From: Chrysopilus asiliformis
Taxonomy: Eukaryota; Arthropoda; Insecta; Diptera; Rhagionidae
Direction of reading: 5' to 3'
NCBI GenBank assembly: GCA_964034945.1
Contig: OZ035960.1
Coordinates: forward strand, 63,783,970 to 63,847,969
DNA: 64,000 nucleotides
Of the stretch, positions 31,545 through 44,716 are shown piece after piece. The translations under genes were made by a program, and so were the position numbers. A model generated the notes under the pieces. That model was not told where the DNA came from. It did not search any database and was given only the letters and a program-made list of their open reading frames with translations. Position 1 is the first letter of the stretch. Each line of letters starts with the position of its first letter.

Positions 31545-31780
31545 CATGGCCGAATTATACAAGGTCTGTTTGACAGCTCAGTTGCTTCTGGCTCTGACGT
31601 CATCGGCAAGAAATTCTTATACGATTCAATGGGAATTTTCCCTTTTTATATGAAATATTATTGAAATTAGCGCACACACAATCAACATTAGAAAGAATGC
31701 ATCGATATTTCTTGCCGATGACGTAGCAAAATGGGGGCTGTTAAAAAGCAACCAGCAGACCTGTGTTTAATTCGCCCATG
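31545..31780. mobile_element. 236-bp MITE-like inverted repeat
   Basis: Ends CATGGCCGAATTATACAAGG and, inverted, CATGGGCGAATTAAACACAGG, followed by a shared tctg and an inner pair gatgacgt/acgtcatcggcaaga. No clear target duplication. Confidence 0.65.
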
Positions 31781-33209
31781 CGATCGATGCAGATTTTTCC
31801 TTCTCCCCCCAAGTTAAGATCGAAATTGTTTCTCTTTAAGTTTTCCGCTCTTGTTCAAAGCGGTTTGTTTGTATGCTTTGCATAAAAATGAATGAAAGGT
31901 TCGAGCGATGGCTGCTGTTGGGTATGATGCACACACACATATAAGTATGCATTTCATTAGTAAGAGAGCGATATCTCGGTCCCAGCATTAAAGTTGTGTT
32001 CTCAAAGCAAATTAAAACCATAATTTTTTCTCGTTCTTTGGAGCGTTTTACTGAAATTCTGAATTTCGTTTTCTCGAGAGTGATTTTTATTTTCAATTTT
32101 TTTCAATTCCTCCAAAGTGAATTGAACCGAACTAATATGAATAGCCAGAATCAGAACAACCAATTTAGAGAAGAGAAACAATCAAGTTCTATATGAGATT
32201 CAATACACACAAAGAAAGCATAAAAAGAGTATACATGTGAAATCTGTACTGCAAGCAGCAGACACAGCATAACAGCGGAGTAAAAATTTTGATTTTGCTT
32301 TTTAGAAACATAATTGAACATAGTTTAACATAACAAAATACCCTATACAATGCTTTAATGTAGCCCTCATCTTATAACACAGGTTTTGTTCAGATATCAC
32401 CACAAACTATCGAGTTTCATCGATTGCAAATTTGTTATCATGGCAGCAAGCCGATTTTCTAATTTGTACCCCCATTACCAAAATCCAAGACGTATCCACG
32501 TCAAAATAAAAAAAATATTCAATTTAACAAAACAAAACTCCCAGAATAAAAAAAATTTTTTTGGAAAAAATTCCGCGTCAAATTATATGAAACAATGCAT
32601 CTTTTCTTTAATAACTTTTTACACAGGCCTCTAAAAAGTATGCTCTTTGCAGCCAAATGTGCGCATTCGTTTATTCTTGCATTTGGCATCAATCACTCAT
32701 TTTCGCAAAAAAGTGGACATGACCGCTTTTTGCACCGAGGTCTTGAATTTTCATTTTAGAAAAACTTTACAATAGAAAAAGTTTACTTCCACAACTGTAC
32801 GAAAGAAAAACTGCGCTCAAAAAAAACTCGAGATATTAAAAAAGTCTGTTGCATTTACCAATTGCGCGTTTCAACTGCAGTTTTTTAATAAACCTTCTTC
32901 TCTAAAAAAGATTTCTCACAGCTTGAACTGGTTGATAACAGCTGCTTTTTTTAATGATCCGGATAACAGATCCATATGGATCATTAAAAAAAACAGCTAA
33001 TGTATATATGTAATTGTTGCTCGGAGTGGCGATAGATGTGAAAACCAGACTAATGTTAATGATTTTAATTTACAAATTATGAAAAAATTTAATTTTTTAT
33101 ACTACAAATAATTTCAAAATCCAAAAAAATCTGTTATTTCACAGTTTAAGGTTATCACTTCTGTCGGCAGTCCCAATGACTGCTTTGTTTTTTTATTTAT
33201 TGTTAGACT

Positions 33210-35085
33210 AAAGGCAAGATTAGACTATGCCAAATATTTTGTGGTATGCCAGTGGAGCAATTACCCTATAAAGGACACCCCCTTTACCTAAGAAAAATTA
33301 TCATCACACAAAGGACTAATGAACAGAAAACAAATGTAATTGTTTTCCTATTATTGAATATTTGTTTTATTCGATGGTTCTGGCAAAAGATATTCGGAAT
33401 AACTGATCTCTGCTTAGATTAAATTCCATTTGGTTAGGTAATGTTAAATAGCTAACAGGCAGAAGAACCGAAAATAATTCTTGTAAAAAAAAATGAAACC
33501 AATTAGTTATTGAAGTTTTTATATATAATCTTTTAATTTTAGTGAGATTTTTTTTATATGTGGAAATTAGTTGTTTGCCGAGAAACTAGGATATAGAAAC
33601 ATACAGGTAAAGATATTTGAAATTGGTTAAGAAAAAAACAAAAACGGAAATTACAGCAGGTTTATTTGAATTAAATCCACAGAGAATAATTTAAGAGGCT
33701 CGGCAAACAACGATAAAAATTAAGTGGAGGGCTTATTAAATCTCAAAAATTTCATTAAATAAAGAGAAATGGAGTCTATGCTGGCGATTTTTTTTAGAAT
33801 TTTAGAGATTTTCTTCGAGACCACGTGGATATATTCGTGAATATAAATTTTTTAAAATTTCTGGTAGTTTCTTGCCAAAAGGAAAAAGAGACTAAAATGC
33901 TCATAAGGAGAAAAATATTTTAAACATAAGAATTGAAATCAAAATAGATCCCAATCAATTATTCTGCAAAAAACTGCATCAAATTGATTTCTCAATGTGG
34001 ATTGTCTGTACTACAACGTCAGCTGCAAAAAACAAGCCTGTATTGGTTAAAGCGACAAGTGTCTAGTTTTGGTGGATTCAACGTTCCACGTTACATTCCA
34101 GCCTTCGAACTTTATTCATCACAAAAAAAAAAGTTCTTTCGAAAAGGGAAGTGAAAATCTGAAATATCCGAGTTCTTGCTTACTGTTAACAATGCATAAA
34201 AATGTATTTTTTTGTTTATTTTAGCTATTAGAATAATTGTGATCGTCAAGAGTGTGCACATTGCCGGTGAGTATCAGAGTAAGAAAAAAGAAAAAACCAA
34301 CAAAACGTACGTAAATAGTGAGTACTTTAAAAATGTTTTTATGCATTTTTTTTTTGATCTGAACATTTTTGAAAGTTCAGTCACACAAAAATTTAAAAAA
34401 AAAAAAAAAATTTGTTGCCAAGATTTTCAATTCACTTTAGAATTTATAAAATTTAATTCATTGTTTTTTTTTAAATTTATTTTGTTATTGTGGACAATTT
34501 TGTTTTCCTATAATTTATTAAATTTTCGCATGCCTACTTGTGATTAAATTTAGAGGAGCCTCTGAAATAAAGAGAAAAGAATAAATATAAATTTAAATAT
34601 TTGAATATAATTTTGAATATATAAATATCTACCTGCGTAAGGTTGCGACGAAACATGTCTAATTACCGAAGATTCCACTTATTATTTTTGATCGTTATTA
34701 AAGGCTTTATAATGTGTTGAGTTTTTAAAAAGGGGTAGTGAACGATGAGGGTCGGAGAAGAAACGGATCTGCATTTGTAACCAAGATCATCATCTTGGAT
34801 TTAAACTCTCTTCATCGATTGACAGAAGTAGATTTTTTTTTGACAGTTGTATGAGAATAATAATAGGCACGTAAAATGTTAGTGTCCTTCGCAATCACTG
34901 GTGACAAGAACCTCACCACTACTGAGCTCTACCCAGGTCCTTGACAAGCGTGCCAGTTATCAGTGAAGCGATCATGCTCCGGGGTAATCATCGCAGGTAC
35001 ATATGTGAAAACTTATGTATGAGTGATGCAAAGTCAAAACCCCGGATTATCTGTTTGCCCCACGAACAAGGACACCATAACAGAT
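33210..35085 (+). other. Unassigned sequence and probable LTR of the plus-strand retrotransposon
   Basis: No gene recognised from 33210 to about 34860. The last few hundred bases before 35086 should be the 5' LTR, because a primer-binding site follows immediately, but its start could not be fixed. A tgttagtgtcc at 34879 is one candidate only. Confidence 0.35.
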
Positions 35086-35103
35086 TGGCGCCCAACGTAT
35101 GGC
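35086..35103 (+). promoter_or_regulatory. tRNA-Lys-type primer-binding site
   Basis: TGGCGCCCAACGTATGGC resembles the gypsy-class site complementary to tRNA-Lys. It lies 766 bp upstream of the likely gag start, with an A/T-rich leader between. Confidence 0.75.
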
Positions 35104-35868
35104 ATTAGTAAAGGAATATTAAAAAAATGCTATTGTCGTACCAAAAAGTATTCAACCAAAACCAATTTTCAATTTTCCGTTTTCAATTTCTCTATGTAAA
35201 TTTTCATCAATTACTTGATTCCATATAACACATTTATACAATTCTTTTAATTGATCTATAAAATTGAATTCACTTTTTGTTTTGTTCGATACCTGCATTG
35301 GAAGATTTGTTTCTTACTAGCCTGATTTGTAATCGTATTAATTGTAGTGGGAAACATTAAAAAAAAAAATTTTTCCAAACGCATTTTATATATGTTATAA
35401 ATTCTTGTCGTAATGACGTTTTCGAGCCAGTTGATTGGAATATTCGATCACTGTTGTCGGGAAATTAGAAGCATATATTTTCAAAAATTTAAATAAATTG
35501 AATTTTACGTTACGAGCTCAAATTTGACAAAGCCGAATTTCGATTGTCGTAAAAATAAAACTCATTTTTAATCAGTATCCGATAAATTCATTGAGTCCTA
35601 TAGAAAGCAATGCTTTCAGTCGCTCAATGCAGAAATAAAATTTTTACTTTGATCAGAGGCTATACTAGTGATAAATTCTTTATTATATTGCTCGATCACC
35701 AGATAAAGTAAAGTAAAAATTATCAGTTAGACATGATGATCCAAATTACAAAGTGTGTAGGTCTGTGCTTTTCCACTCGCGTTGTTCACTGCGTTGTTCA
35801 CTGATAAAGGTAAATCAACTCAGAGACAGCAACTAAATCAAAACAATCCAGGATACGTACAAAGGAAC
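35104..35868 (+). other. 5' leader of the plus-strand retrotransposon
   Basis: A/T-rich non-coding leader between the primer-binding site and gag. Near 35780 gcgttgttcact is repeated in tandem. Confidence 0.5.
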
Positions 35869-36900
35869 ATGAATTCTAGTAAGTATGGCGAAAATATAGC
35901 AGAAGATCAAGCGCAAAGTGATTTAATTGTCGGCTTTCAAGACTGGAATTTGAACGGTTCACAACGTCCACCACCATATGTATCTCCATCAGGATCGAAT
36001 CTTTCTCATCGATCTAGACAGGACAGAAACAATCAAGTTATGATGGAAGATGCGGTGAAATGTAAAATAGAAAAGTGGAAATTCAAATTTGATGGTACTT
36101 CCGATCTTTCAGTTGAAGATTTTTTATTCAGAGTTGAGAGACTTACAGCTTCTTATGGTTACTCTGAAAGGCAACTGATTACCCATTTTCACATTTCACT
36201 GGCAGGACAAGCGGAAACCTGGTTCTGGGCATTTTTAAAAAAATTTCCTCAAGCATCGTGGACACAAATAAAATCAGAATTGTTGAAACAATTTAAATCA
36301 CTACAAACGGATTACGACATTTTAAAAATATTGATCGACCGCCGACAAGGGCTTGGAGAAACGTTCGACCAGTTTTACAACAAATCAGTCAAAGATGCTG
36401 CAAAGTTGCGTGCTCCAATACCCGAGGTAGAGCTTATCAATATAATGAAGCAAAATGTTAAGGAGAAAATTGCTACATTGATTTTCGCTCAACCCGTTTA
36501 TACGATGGAACAACTTAGAGATTGTGGGCGACGGGCTGAGTTATATCTAAATAAAAGATACGGACAGACCAACCGATATCCGACACCCCAAAGACATGTA
36601 AGTGAAGTCGATATCTTTGAAAATGCTGAGATACCAAACACTCATGATGTCCAAGCTCCAGTTGTATCAGCAATTCAACATTCTGAAAGAAGAGATCCAT
36701 CTACATTTAAATGTTGGAATTGTGAACAAAATGGACATACCTTCTGGTATTGTCCTGTAGTGCCGCGGAAAGCCTTTTGTTACTATTGCGGAAAAAAGGA
36801 CGAGACGCCACTTACCTGCACATGCGAGAAGGGAAACGCGAGACGGGACGAGACAGGAATGGGGGAGTTTCGTCACCGAAACTCAAACCCCAGACTGTAA
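35869..36900 (+). CDS. gag: Ty3/gypsy-type gag polyprotein
   Basis: The in-frame ATG at 35869 gives 343 residues. The frame is open further upstream, to 35782, but without an ATG. The capsid-like region holds FLFRVERL.., GQAETWFWAFLKKF and WTQIKSELLKQF, as in the minus-strand element's gag. The nucleocapsid end has CWNCEQNGHTFWYC (a full CX2CX4HX4C knuckle) and a second, shorter CYYCGKKDE.. cluster. Gag would form the particle that packages the element RNA. The frame is intact, so this insertion is younger than the broken element at 18.7-25.5 kb. The downstream polyprotein is cut at 37072. Confidence 0.85.
   Translation: MNSSKYGENIAEDQAQSDLIVGFQDWNLNGSQRPPPYVSPSGSNLSHRSRQDRNNQVMMEDAVKCKIEKWKFKFDGTSDLSVEDFLFRVERLTASYGYSERQLITHFHISLAGQAETWFWAFLKKFPQASWTQIKSELLKQFKSLQTDYDILKILIDRRQGLGETFDQFYNKSVKDAAKLRAPIPEVELINIMKQNVKEKIATLIFAQPVYTMEQLRDCGRRAELYLNKRYGQTNRYPTPQRHVSEVDIFENAEIPNTHDVQAPVVSAIQHSERRDPSTFKCWNCEQNGHTFWYCPVVPRKAFCYYCGKKDETPLTCTCEKGNARRDETGMGEFRHRNSNPRL
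36792..36798 (+). promoter_or_regulatory. Candidate -1 ribosomal frameshift site AAAAAAG
   Basis: Within gag, codons GGA AAA AAG place the heptamer A AAA AAG in the correct X XXY YYZ phase. The -1 frame is open across it and onward to 37076, which is what gag-pol expression by -1 frameshifting needs. No pairing downstream was modelled. Confidence 0.55.
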
Positions 36901-37076
36901 ACTTACCTGCTTTAAAAAGTCCGGAAACCGAAAACCCTGAAAATAAAGACAACCGCCCCAATACGTACACCGACATAAATATCTTAAGAATAAATTACTT
37001 ACCTGACCAAGATACAGCTGCATCACCTACCAAATCTGAGAAAAGGAGTTTGCACGAACGAATTATTTTATACTAG
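36799..37076 (+). pseudogene. pol: Start of the pro-pol frame, truncated by element E0
   Basis: The -1 frame relative to gag runs from before 36750 to a stop at 37076. It ends LHERIILY, after which the TAG comes from the inserted element (tactag). It includes KSPETENPEN and LPDQDTAASPTKSEKR, comparable in position to QTPENLTSAKKRRSAER before the protease of the minus-strand element. No protease active site is present, and no pol sequence reappears within the window. Confidence 0.6.
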
Positions 37077-40000
37077 AATTTGGACCCGGCTTCGCCCGGC
37101 TAAAAGCGTGAACAGAAAAAAACTTAGGAAAACTAAATTCATTTGGTTAAAAATTAGGTAGCCTGTATGCTGTTCGTTAGTTTTTTCTCTTCGGAAAATG
37201 ATTAAGAAACTAACAAAAAATTCCAGCACTTGCATTCGGTATTGCTTTCCCCCTTCCGCTTACTCCCCACCCCTCGGGCTACCTTTTAATGGGTCTATGT
37301 TGGGGCTGGACCCACGACGAACATCTATGCCAAATTTCAGGTCAATCGGTTCAGTAGTTTCCCCGCGAAAGAGTAACATAGAGCAAAAACTAAGTATCGA
37401 AATCATTTTACCCCCTCCCTTTACACCTCTCGGGCTACTTTTTAATGGGTCTGTATTGGGGCTGGACCCCCGACGACCATCTGTGCCAAATTTCAGGCCA
37501 ATCGGTTCAGTAGTTTCCCCGCGAAAGAGTAACATAGCGCAAAAACTAAGTTTCGAAAACACTTTACCCCCTCCCCTTACTCCCCCCACCTCTCGAGCTA
37601 CTTTTTAATGTGTCTATGTTGGGGCTGGACCCCCGACGAACATCTGTGCCAAATTTCAGGTCAATCGGTTCAGTAGTTTCTCCGCGAAAGAGTAACATAG
37701 CGCAAAAACTAAGTTTCGAAAACACTTTACCCCCTCCCCTTACGCCCCCCACCTCTCGGACTACTTTTTAATGGGTCTGTATTGGGGCCGGACCCCCGAC
37801 GACCATCTGTGCCAAATCTCAGGCCAATCGGTTCAGTAGTTTCCCCGCGAACGAGTAACATAGCGCAAAAAGTAAGTTTCGAAATCACTTTACCCCCTCC
37901 CCTTACTTCCCCCACCTCTCGGGCTACTTTTTAATGAGTCTGTGTTGGCGCTGGACCCCCAACGAACATCTATGCCAAATTTCAGGCCAATCGGTTCAGT
38001 AGTTCCCCGCGAAAGAGTAACATAGCGCAAAAACTAAGTTTCGAAAACACTTTACCCCCTCCCCTTACTCCCCCACCTCTCGAGCTACTTTTTAATGTGT
38101 CTATTTTGGGGCTGGACCCCCGACGAACACCTATGCCAAATTTCAGGCCAATCGGTTCAGTAGTTTCCCCGCGAAAGAGTAACATAGCGCAAAAAGTAAG
38201 TTTCGAAATCACTTTACCCCCTCCCCTTACTTCCCCCATCTCTCGGGCTAATTTTTAATGTGTCTATGTTGGGGCTAGACCCCCGACGAACATCTGTGCC
38301 AAATTTCAGGCCAATCGGTTCGGTAGTTTCCCAGCGAAAGAGTAACATAGCGCAAAAACTAAGTTTCGAAATCACTTTACCCCCTCCCCTTACTCCCCCC
38401 ACCTATCGGGCAACTTTCTAATGGGTCTATGTTGGTGCTGGACCCGCGACGAAAATCTATGCCAAATTTCAGGCCAATCGGTTCAGTAGTTTCCTCGCGA
38501 AAGAGTAACATAGCGCAAAAACTAAGTTTCGAAATTACTTTACCCCCTCCCCTTGCTCCCCCCACCCGTCGCGCTACTTTTTAATGGGTCTATCTATGTT
38601 GGTGCTGGACCCGCGACGAACATCTATGCCAAATTTCAGGCCAATCGGTTCAGTAGTTTCCTCGCGAAAGAGTAACATAGCGCAAAAACTAAGTATCGAA
38701 ATCATTTTACCCCCTCCCTTTACACCTCTCGGGATACTGTTTAATGGGTCTATGTTGGTGCTGGACCCGCGACGAACATCTATGCCAAATTTCAGGCCAA
38801 TCGGTTTAGTAGTTTCCTCGCGAAAGAGTAACATAGCGCAAAAACTAAGTTTCGAAATCACTTCACCCCCTCCCTTTACTCCCCCACCTATCGGGCAACT
38901 TTCTAATGGGTCTATGTTGGTGCTGGACCCGCGACGAATATCTATGCCAAATTTCAGGCCAATCGGTTAAGTAGTTTCCTCGCGAAAGAGTAACATAGCG
39001 CAAAAACTAAGTCATTTTACCCCCTCCCTTTACACCTCTCGGGCTACTGTTTAATGGGTCTATGTTGGTGCTGGACCCGCGATGAACATCTATGCCAAAT
39101 TTCAGGCCAATCGGTTTAGTAGTTTCCTCGCGAAAGAGTAACATAGCGCAAAAACTAAGTTTCGAAATCACTTTACCCCCTCCCCTTACTCCCCCCACCA
39201 ATCGGGCTACTTTATAATAGGGCTATGTTGGTTCTGGACCCGCGACGAACATCTATGCCAAATTTGAGGCCAATCGGTTCAGTAGTTTCCTCGCGAAAGA
39301 GTAACATAGCGCAAAAACTAAGTTTCACTTTACCCCCTCCCCTGACTCGCCCAACCTCTCGGGCTAATTTTTAATGGGTCTATGTTGGTGCTGGATCCCC
39401 GACGAACATCTATGCCAAATTTCAGGCCAATCGGTTCAGTAGTTTCCTCGCGAAAGAGTAACATAGCGCAAAAACTAAGTTTCGAAATCACTTTACCCCC
39501 TCCCCTGACTCCCCCCACCTATCGGGCAACTTTCTAATGGGTCTATCTATGTTGGTGCTGGACCCGCGACGAACATCTATGCCAAATTTCAGGCCAACCG
39601 GTTCAGTAGTTTCCTCGCGAAAGAGTAACATAGCGCAAAAACTAAGTATCGAAATCATTTTACCCCCTCCCTTTACACCTCTCGGGATACTGTTTAATGG
39701 GTCTATGTTGGTGCTGGACCCGCGACGAACATCTATGCCAAATTTCAGGCCAATCGGTTCAGTAGTTTCCTCGCGAAAGAGTAACATAGCGCAAAAACTA
39801 AGTTTCGAAATCACTTTACCCCCTCCCCTTACTCCCCCCACCTATCGGGCTACTTTTTAATGGGTCTATGTTGGTGCTGGATCCCCGACGAACATCTATG
39901 CCAAATTTCAGGCCAATCGGTTCAGTAGTTTCCTCGCGAAAGAGTAACATAGCGCAAAAACTAAGTTTCGAAATCACTTTACCCCCTCCCCTGACTCCCC

Positions 40001-43000
40001 CCACCTATCGGGAAACTTTCTAATGGGTCTATGTTGGTGCTGGACCCGCGACGAACATCTATGCCAAATTTCAGGCCAATCGGTTCAGTAGTTTCCTCGC
40101 GAAAGAGTAACATAGCGCAAAAACTAAGTTTTGAAATCACTTTACCCCCTCCCCTTACTCCCCCCACCTATCGGGCAACTTTCTAATGGGTCTATGTTGG
40201 TGCTGGACCCGCGACGAACATCTATGCCAAATTTCAGGCCAATCGGTTCAGTAGTTTCCTCGCGAAAGAGTAACATAGCGCAAAAACTAAGTTTCGAAAT
40301 CACTTTACCCCCTCCCCTTACTCCCCCCACCTATCGGGCTACTTTTTAATGGGTCTATGTTGGTGCTGGATCCCCGACGAACATCTATGCCAAATTTCAG
40401 GCCAATCGGTTCAGTAGTTTCCTCGCGAAAGAGTAACATAGCGCAAAAAGTAAGTTTCGAAATCACTTTACCCCCTCCCCTTACTTCCCCCATCTCTCGG
40501 GCTAATTTTTAATGTATCTATGTTGGGGCTAGACCCCCGACGAACATCTGTGCCAAATTTCAGGCCAATCGGTTCAGTAGTTTCCCCGCGAAAGAGTAAC
40601 ATAGCGCAAAAACTAAGTTTCGAAATCACTTTACCCCCTCCCCTTACTCCCCCCACTTCTCGGGCAACTTTCTAATGGGTCTATGTTGGTGCTGGACCCG
40701 CGACGAAAATCTATGCCAAATTTCAGGCCAATCGGTTCAGTAGTTTCCTCGCGAAAGAGTAACATAGCGCAAAAACTAAGTTTTGAAATCACTTTACCCC
40801 CTCCCCTTACTCCCCCCACCTATCGGGCTACTTTTTAATGGGTCTATCTATGTTGGTGCTGGACCCACGACGAACATCTATGCCAAATTTCAGGCCAATC
40901 GGTTCAGTAGTTTCCTCGCGAAAGAGTAACATAGCGCAAAAACTAAGTATCGAAATCATTTTACCCCCTCCCTTTACACCTCTCGGGATACTGTTTAATG
41001 GGTCTATGTTGGTGCTGGACCCGCGACGAACATTTATGCCAAATTTCAGGCCAATCGGTTTAGTAGTTTCCTCGCGAAAGAGTAACATAGCGCAAAAACT
41101 AAGTTTCGAAATCACTTTACCCCCTCCCCTGACTCCCCCCACCTATCGGGCAACTTTCTAATGGGTCTATGTTGGTGCTGGACCCGCGACGAACATCTAT
41201 GCCAAATTTCAGGCCAATCGGTTCAGTAGTTTCCTCGCGAAAGAGTAACATAGCGCAAAAACTAAGTTTTGAAATCACTTTACCCCCTCCCCTTACTCCC
41301 CCCACCTATCGGGCTACTCACTAATGGGTCTGTGTTGGTGCTGGAGCCGCGACGAACATCTATGCCAAATTTCAGGCCAATCGGTTCAGTAGTTTCCTCG
41401 CGAAAGAGTAACATAGCGCAAAAACTAAGTTTCGAAATCACTTTACCCCCTCCCCTTACTCCCCCCACCTATCGGGCTACTTTTTAATGGGTCTGTGTTG
41501 GTGCTGAACCCGCGACGAACATCTATGCCAAATTTCAGGCCAATCGGTTTAGTAGTTTCCTCGCGAAAGAGTAACATAGCGCAAAAACTAAGTTTTGAAA
41601 TCACTTTACCCCCTCCCCTTACTCCCCCCACCTCTCGGGCAATTTTCTAATGGGTCTATGTTGGTGCTGGACCCGCGACGAACATCTATGCCAAATTTCA
41701 GGCCAATCGGTTCAGTAGTTTCCTCGCGAAAGAGTAACATAGCGCAAAAACTAAGTTTTGAAATCACTTTACCCCCTCCCCTTACTCCCCCCACCTATCG
41801 GGCTACTCACTAATGGGTCTGTGTTGGTGCTGGACCCGCGACGAACATCTATGCCAAATTTCAGGCCAATCGGTTCAGTAGTTTCCTCGCGAAAGAGTAA
41901 CATAGCGCAAAAACTAAGTTTCGAAATCACTTTACCCCCTCCCCTTACTCCCCCCACCTATCGGGCTACTTTTTAATGGGTCTGTGTTGGTGCTGAACCC
42001 GCGACGAACATCTATGCCAAATTTCAGGCCAATCGGTTTAGTAGTTTCCTCGCGAAAGAGTAACATAGCGCAAAAACTAAGTTTTGAAATCACTTTACCC
42101 CCTCCCCTTACTCCCCCCACCTCTCGGGCAATTTTCTAATGGGTCTATGTTGGTGCTGGACCCGCGACGAACATCTATGCCAAATTTCAGGCCAATCGGT
42201 TCAGTAGTTTCCTCGCGAAAGAGTAACATAGCGCAAAAACTAAGTTTCGAAATCACTTTACCCCCTCCCCTTACTCCCCCCACCTCTCGGGCAATTTTCT
42301 AATGGGTCTATGTTGGTGCTGGACCCGCGACGAACATCTATGCCAAATTTCAGGCCAATCGGTTTAGTAGTTTCCTCGCGAAAGAGTAACATAGCGCAAA
42401 AACTAAGTTTCGAAATCACTTTACCCCCTCCCCTGACTCGCCCAACTTCTCGGGCAACTTTCTAATGGGTCTATGTTGGTGCTGGACCCGCGACGAACAT
42501 CTATGCCAAATTTCAGGCCAATCGGTTAAGTAGTTTCCTCGCGAAAGAGTAACATAGCGCAAAAACTAAGTTTCGAAATCACTTTACCCCCTCCCCTTAC
42601 TCCCCCCACCTATCGGGCTACTTTTTAATGGGTCTATCTATGTTGGTGCTGGACCCACGACGAACATCTATGCCAAATTTCAGGCCAATCGGTTTAGTAG
42701 TTTCCTCGCGAAAGAGTAACATAGCGCAAAAACTAAGTTTCGAAATCACTTTACCCCCTCCCCTGACTCGCCCAACCTCTTGGGCTAATTTTTAATGGGT
42801 CTATGTTGGTGCTGGACCCGCGACGAACATCTATGCCAAATTTCAGGCCAATCGGTTTAGTAGTTTCCTCGCGAAAGAGTAACATAGCGCAAAAACTAAG
42901 TTTCGAAATCACTTTACCCCCTCCCCTGACTCCCCCCACCTATCGGGCAACTTTCTAATGGGTCTATGTTGGTGCTGGACCCGCGACGAACATCTATGCC

Positions 43001-44716
43001 AAATTTCAGGCCAATCGGTTCAGTAGTTTCCTCGCGAAAGAGTAACATAGCGCAAAAACTAAGTTTTGAAATCACTTTACCCCCTCCCCTTACTCCCCCC
43101 ACCTATCGGGCTACTCTCTAATGGGTCTGTGTTGGTGCTGGACCCGCGACGAACATCTATGCCAAATTTCAGGCCAATCGGTTCAGTAGTTTCCTCGCGA
43201 AAGAGTAACATAGCGCAAAAACTAAGTTTCGAAATCACTTTACCCCCTCCCCTTACTCCCCCCACCTATCGGGCTACTTTTTAATGGGTCTGTGTTGGTG
43301 CTGAACCCGCGACGAACATCTATGCCAAATTTCAGGCCAATCGGTTTAGTAGTTTCCTCGCGAAAGAGTAACATAGCGCAAAAACTAAGTTTTGAAATCA
43401 CTTTACCCCCTCCCCTTACTCCCCCCACCTATCGGGCAACTTTCTAATGGGTCTATGTTGGTGCTGGACCCGCGACGAACATCTATGCCAAATTTCAGGC
43501 CAATCGGTTCAGTAGTTTCCTCGCGAAAGAGTAACATAGCGCAAAAACTAAGTTTCGAAATCACTTTACCCCCTCCCCTTACTCCCCCCACCTATCGGGC
43601 TACTTTTTAATGGGTCTATGTTGGTGCTGGATCCCCGACGAACATCTATGCCAAATTTCAGGCCAATCGGTTCAGTAGTTTCCTCGCGAAAGAGTAACAT
43701 AGCGCAAAAACTAAGTTTCGAAATCACTTTACCCCCTCCCCTGACTCCCCCCACCTATCGGGCAACTTTCTAATGGGTCTATGTTGGTGCTGGACCCGCG
43801 ACGAACATCTATGCCAAATTTCAGGCCAATCGGTTCAGTAGTTTCCTCGCGAAAGAGTAACATAGCGCAAAAACTAAGTTTTGAAATCACTTTACCCCCT
43901 CCCCTTACTCCCCCCACCTATCGGGCTACTTTCTAATGGGTCTATGTTGGTGCTGGACCCGCGACGAACATCTATGCCAAATTTCAGGCGAATCGGTTTA
44001 GTAGTTTCCTCGCGAAAGAGTAACATAGCGCAAAAACTAAGTTTCGAAATCACTTTACCCCCTCCCCTTACTCCCCCACCTATCGGGCTATTTTTTAATG
44101 GGTCTATGTTGGTGCTGGACCCGCGACGAATATCTATGCCAAATTTCAGGCCAATCGGTTCAGTAGTTTCCTCGCGAAAGAGTAACATAGCTCAAAAACT
44201 AAGTTTCGAAATCACTTTACCCCCTCCCCTTACTCCCCCCACCTATCGGGCTACTTTTTAATGGGTCTGTGTTGGTGCTGGACCCGCGACGAACATCTAT
44301 GCCAAATTTCAGGCCAATCGGTTTAGTAGTTTCCTCGCGAAAGAGTAACATAGCGCAAAAACTAAGTTTTGAAATCACTTTACCCCCTCCCCTTACTCCC
44401 CCCACCTATCGGGCAACTTTCTAATGGGTCTATGTTGGTGCTGGACCCGCGACGAACATCTATGCCAAATTTCAGGCCAATCGGTTCAGTAGTTTCCTCG
44501 CGAAAGAGTAACATTGCGCAAAAACTAAGTTTCGAAATTACTTTACCCCCTCCCCTTGCTCCCCCCACCCGTCGCGCTACTTTTCCGTATGCCTATGTTG
44601 GAACCAGAACTACCACAGACACTCATGCCAAATTTCAAGTCAATCGGTTCAGCCGTTTTTGCGTGAAAGAGGAACAGACAGACAGACAGACACCAACTCA
44701 TTTTTATATATTAGTA
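37073..44716 (-). mobile_element. E0: Helitron-like element expanded by about 45 tandem 163-bp units
   Basis: On the plus strand it opens CTAGAATTTGGACCCGGC and closes ccaactcatttttatatattagta. On the minus strand it therefore starts TACTAATATATAAAAATGAG..TTGGTG, like the 5' ends of Helitrons A and B (TCTTAATATATAAAATCG..TTGGTG). It ends in a small hairpin (CCGGGCGAAGCCGG) followed by CTAG. The body is about 45 units of about 163 bp. Some units lack about 10 bp (cctttacacctctcggg) and some have a ctat duplication (ctatctatg), and these variants recur in groups. No protein is encoded: 163 is not a multiple of three, so frames break each unit. It interrupts the gypsy pro-pol frame. Confidence 0.65.
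41269..42260. repeat. 489-bp trimer duplicated within E0
   Basis: Three consecutive 163-bp units (taatgggtctgtgttggtgc with ctactcac; then gctgaacccg; then the ggcaattttc variant) occur twice in a row, 489 bp apart. A related trimer is at about 43066-43560. This shows multi-unit amplification. Confidence 0.75.

Larger units (their letters stand above)
30806..32505. other. 1.7-kb insertion in repeat D holding two MITEs
   Basis: Begins caaggtgtctgtctcg and ends before ttcaatttaacaaaac. It is not in copy 1 of repeat D. It carries MITEs at 30861-31141 and 31545-31780; the rest, including several short frames (31836-32634), has no recognised homology. Confidence 0.45.
30293..33187 (+). repeat. 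Dispersed repeat D, copy 2, interrupted
   Basis: 30293-30800 and 32506-32960 match 13711-14720. The middle (about 30806-32505) is absent from copy 1. The repeat lies between two minisatellite units, so it is an insertion. The far end contains ggttatcacttct, the inverse of the start. A small hairpin at 32939-32998 (AGCTGCTTTTTTTAATGATC and its near complement) sits at the end of the matching region. No protein recognised. Confidence 0.6.

Noticed and set aside
34212..34547. 111-codon plus frame, Phe/Ile-rich
   Set aside because: A/T-rich low-complexity translation (poly-A and poly-T runs) with no start context or family similarity.
37073..44716. CRISPR-like or centromeric alpha-satellite array
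   Set aside because: Units are contiguous with no unique spacers, so it is not CRISPR. The 163- and 171-bp lengths resemble nucleosome-scale satellites, but the ends and insertion sites show transposon bodies, and nothing here indicates a centromere.
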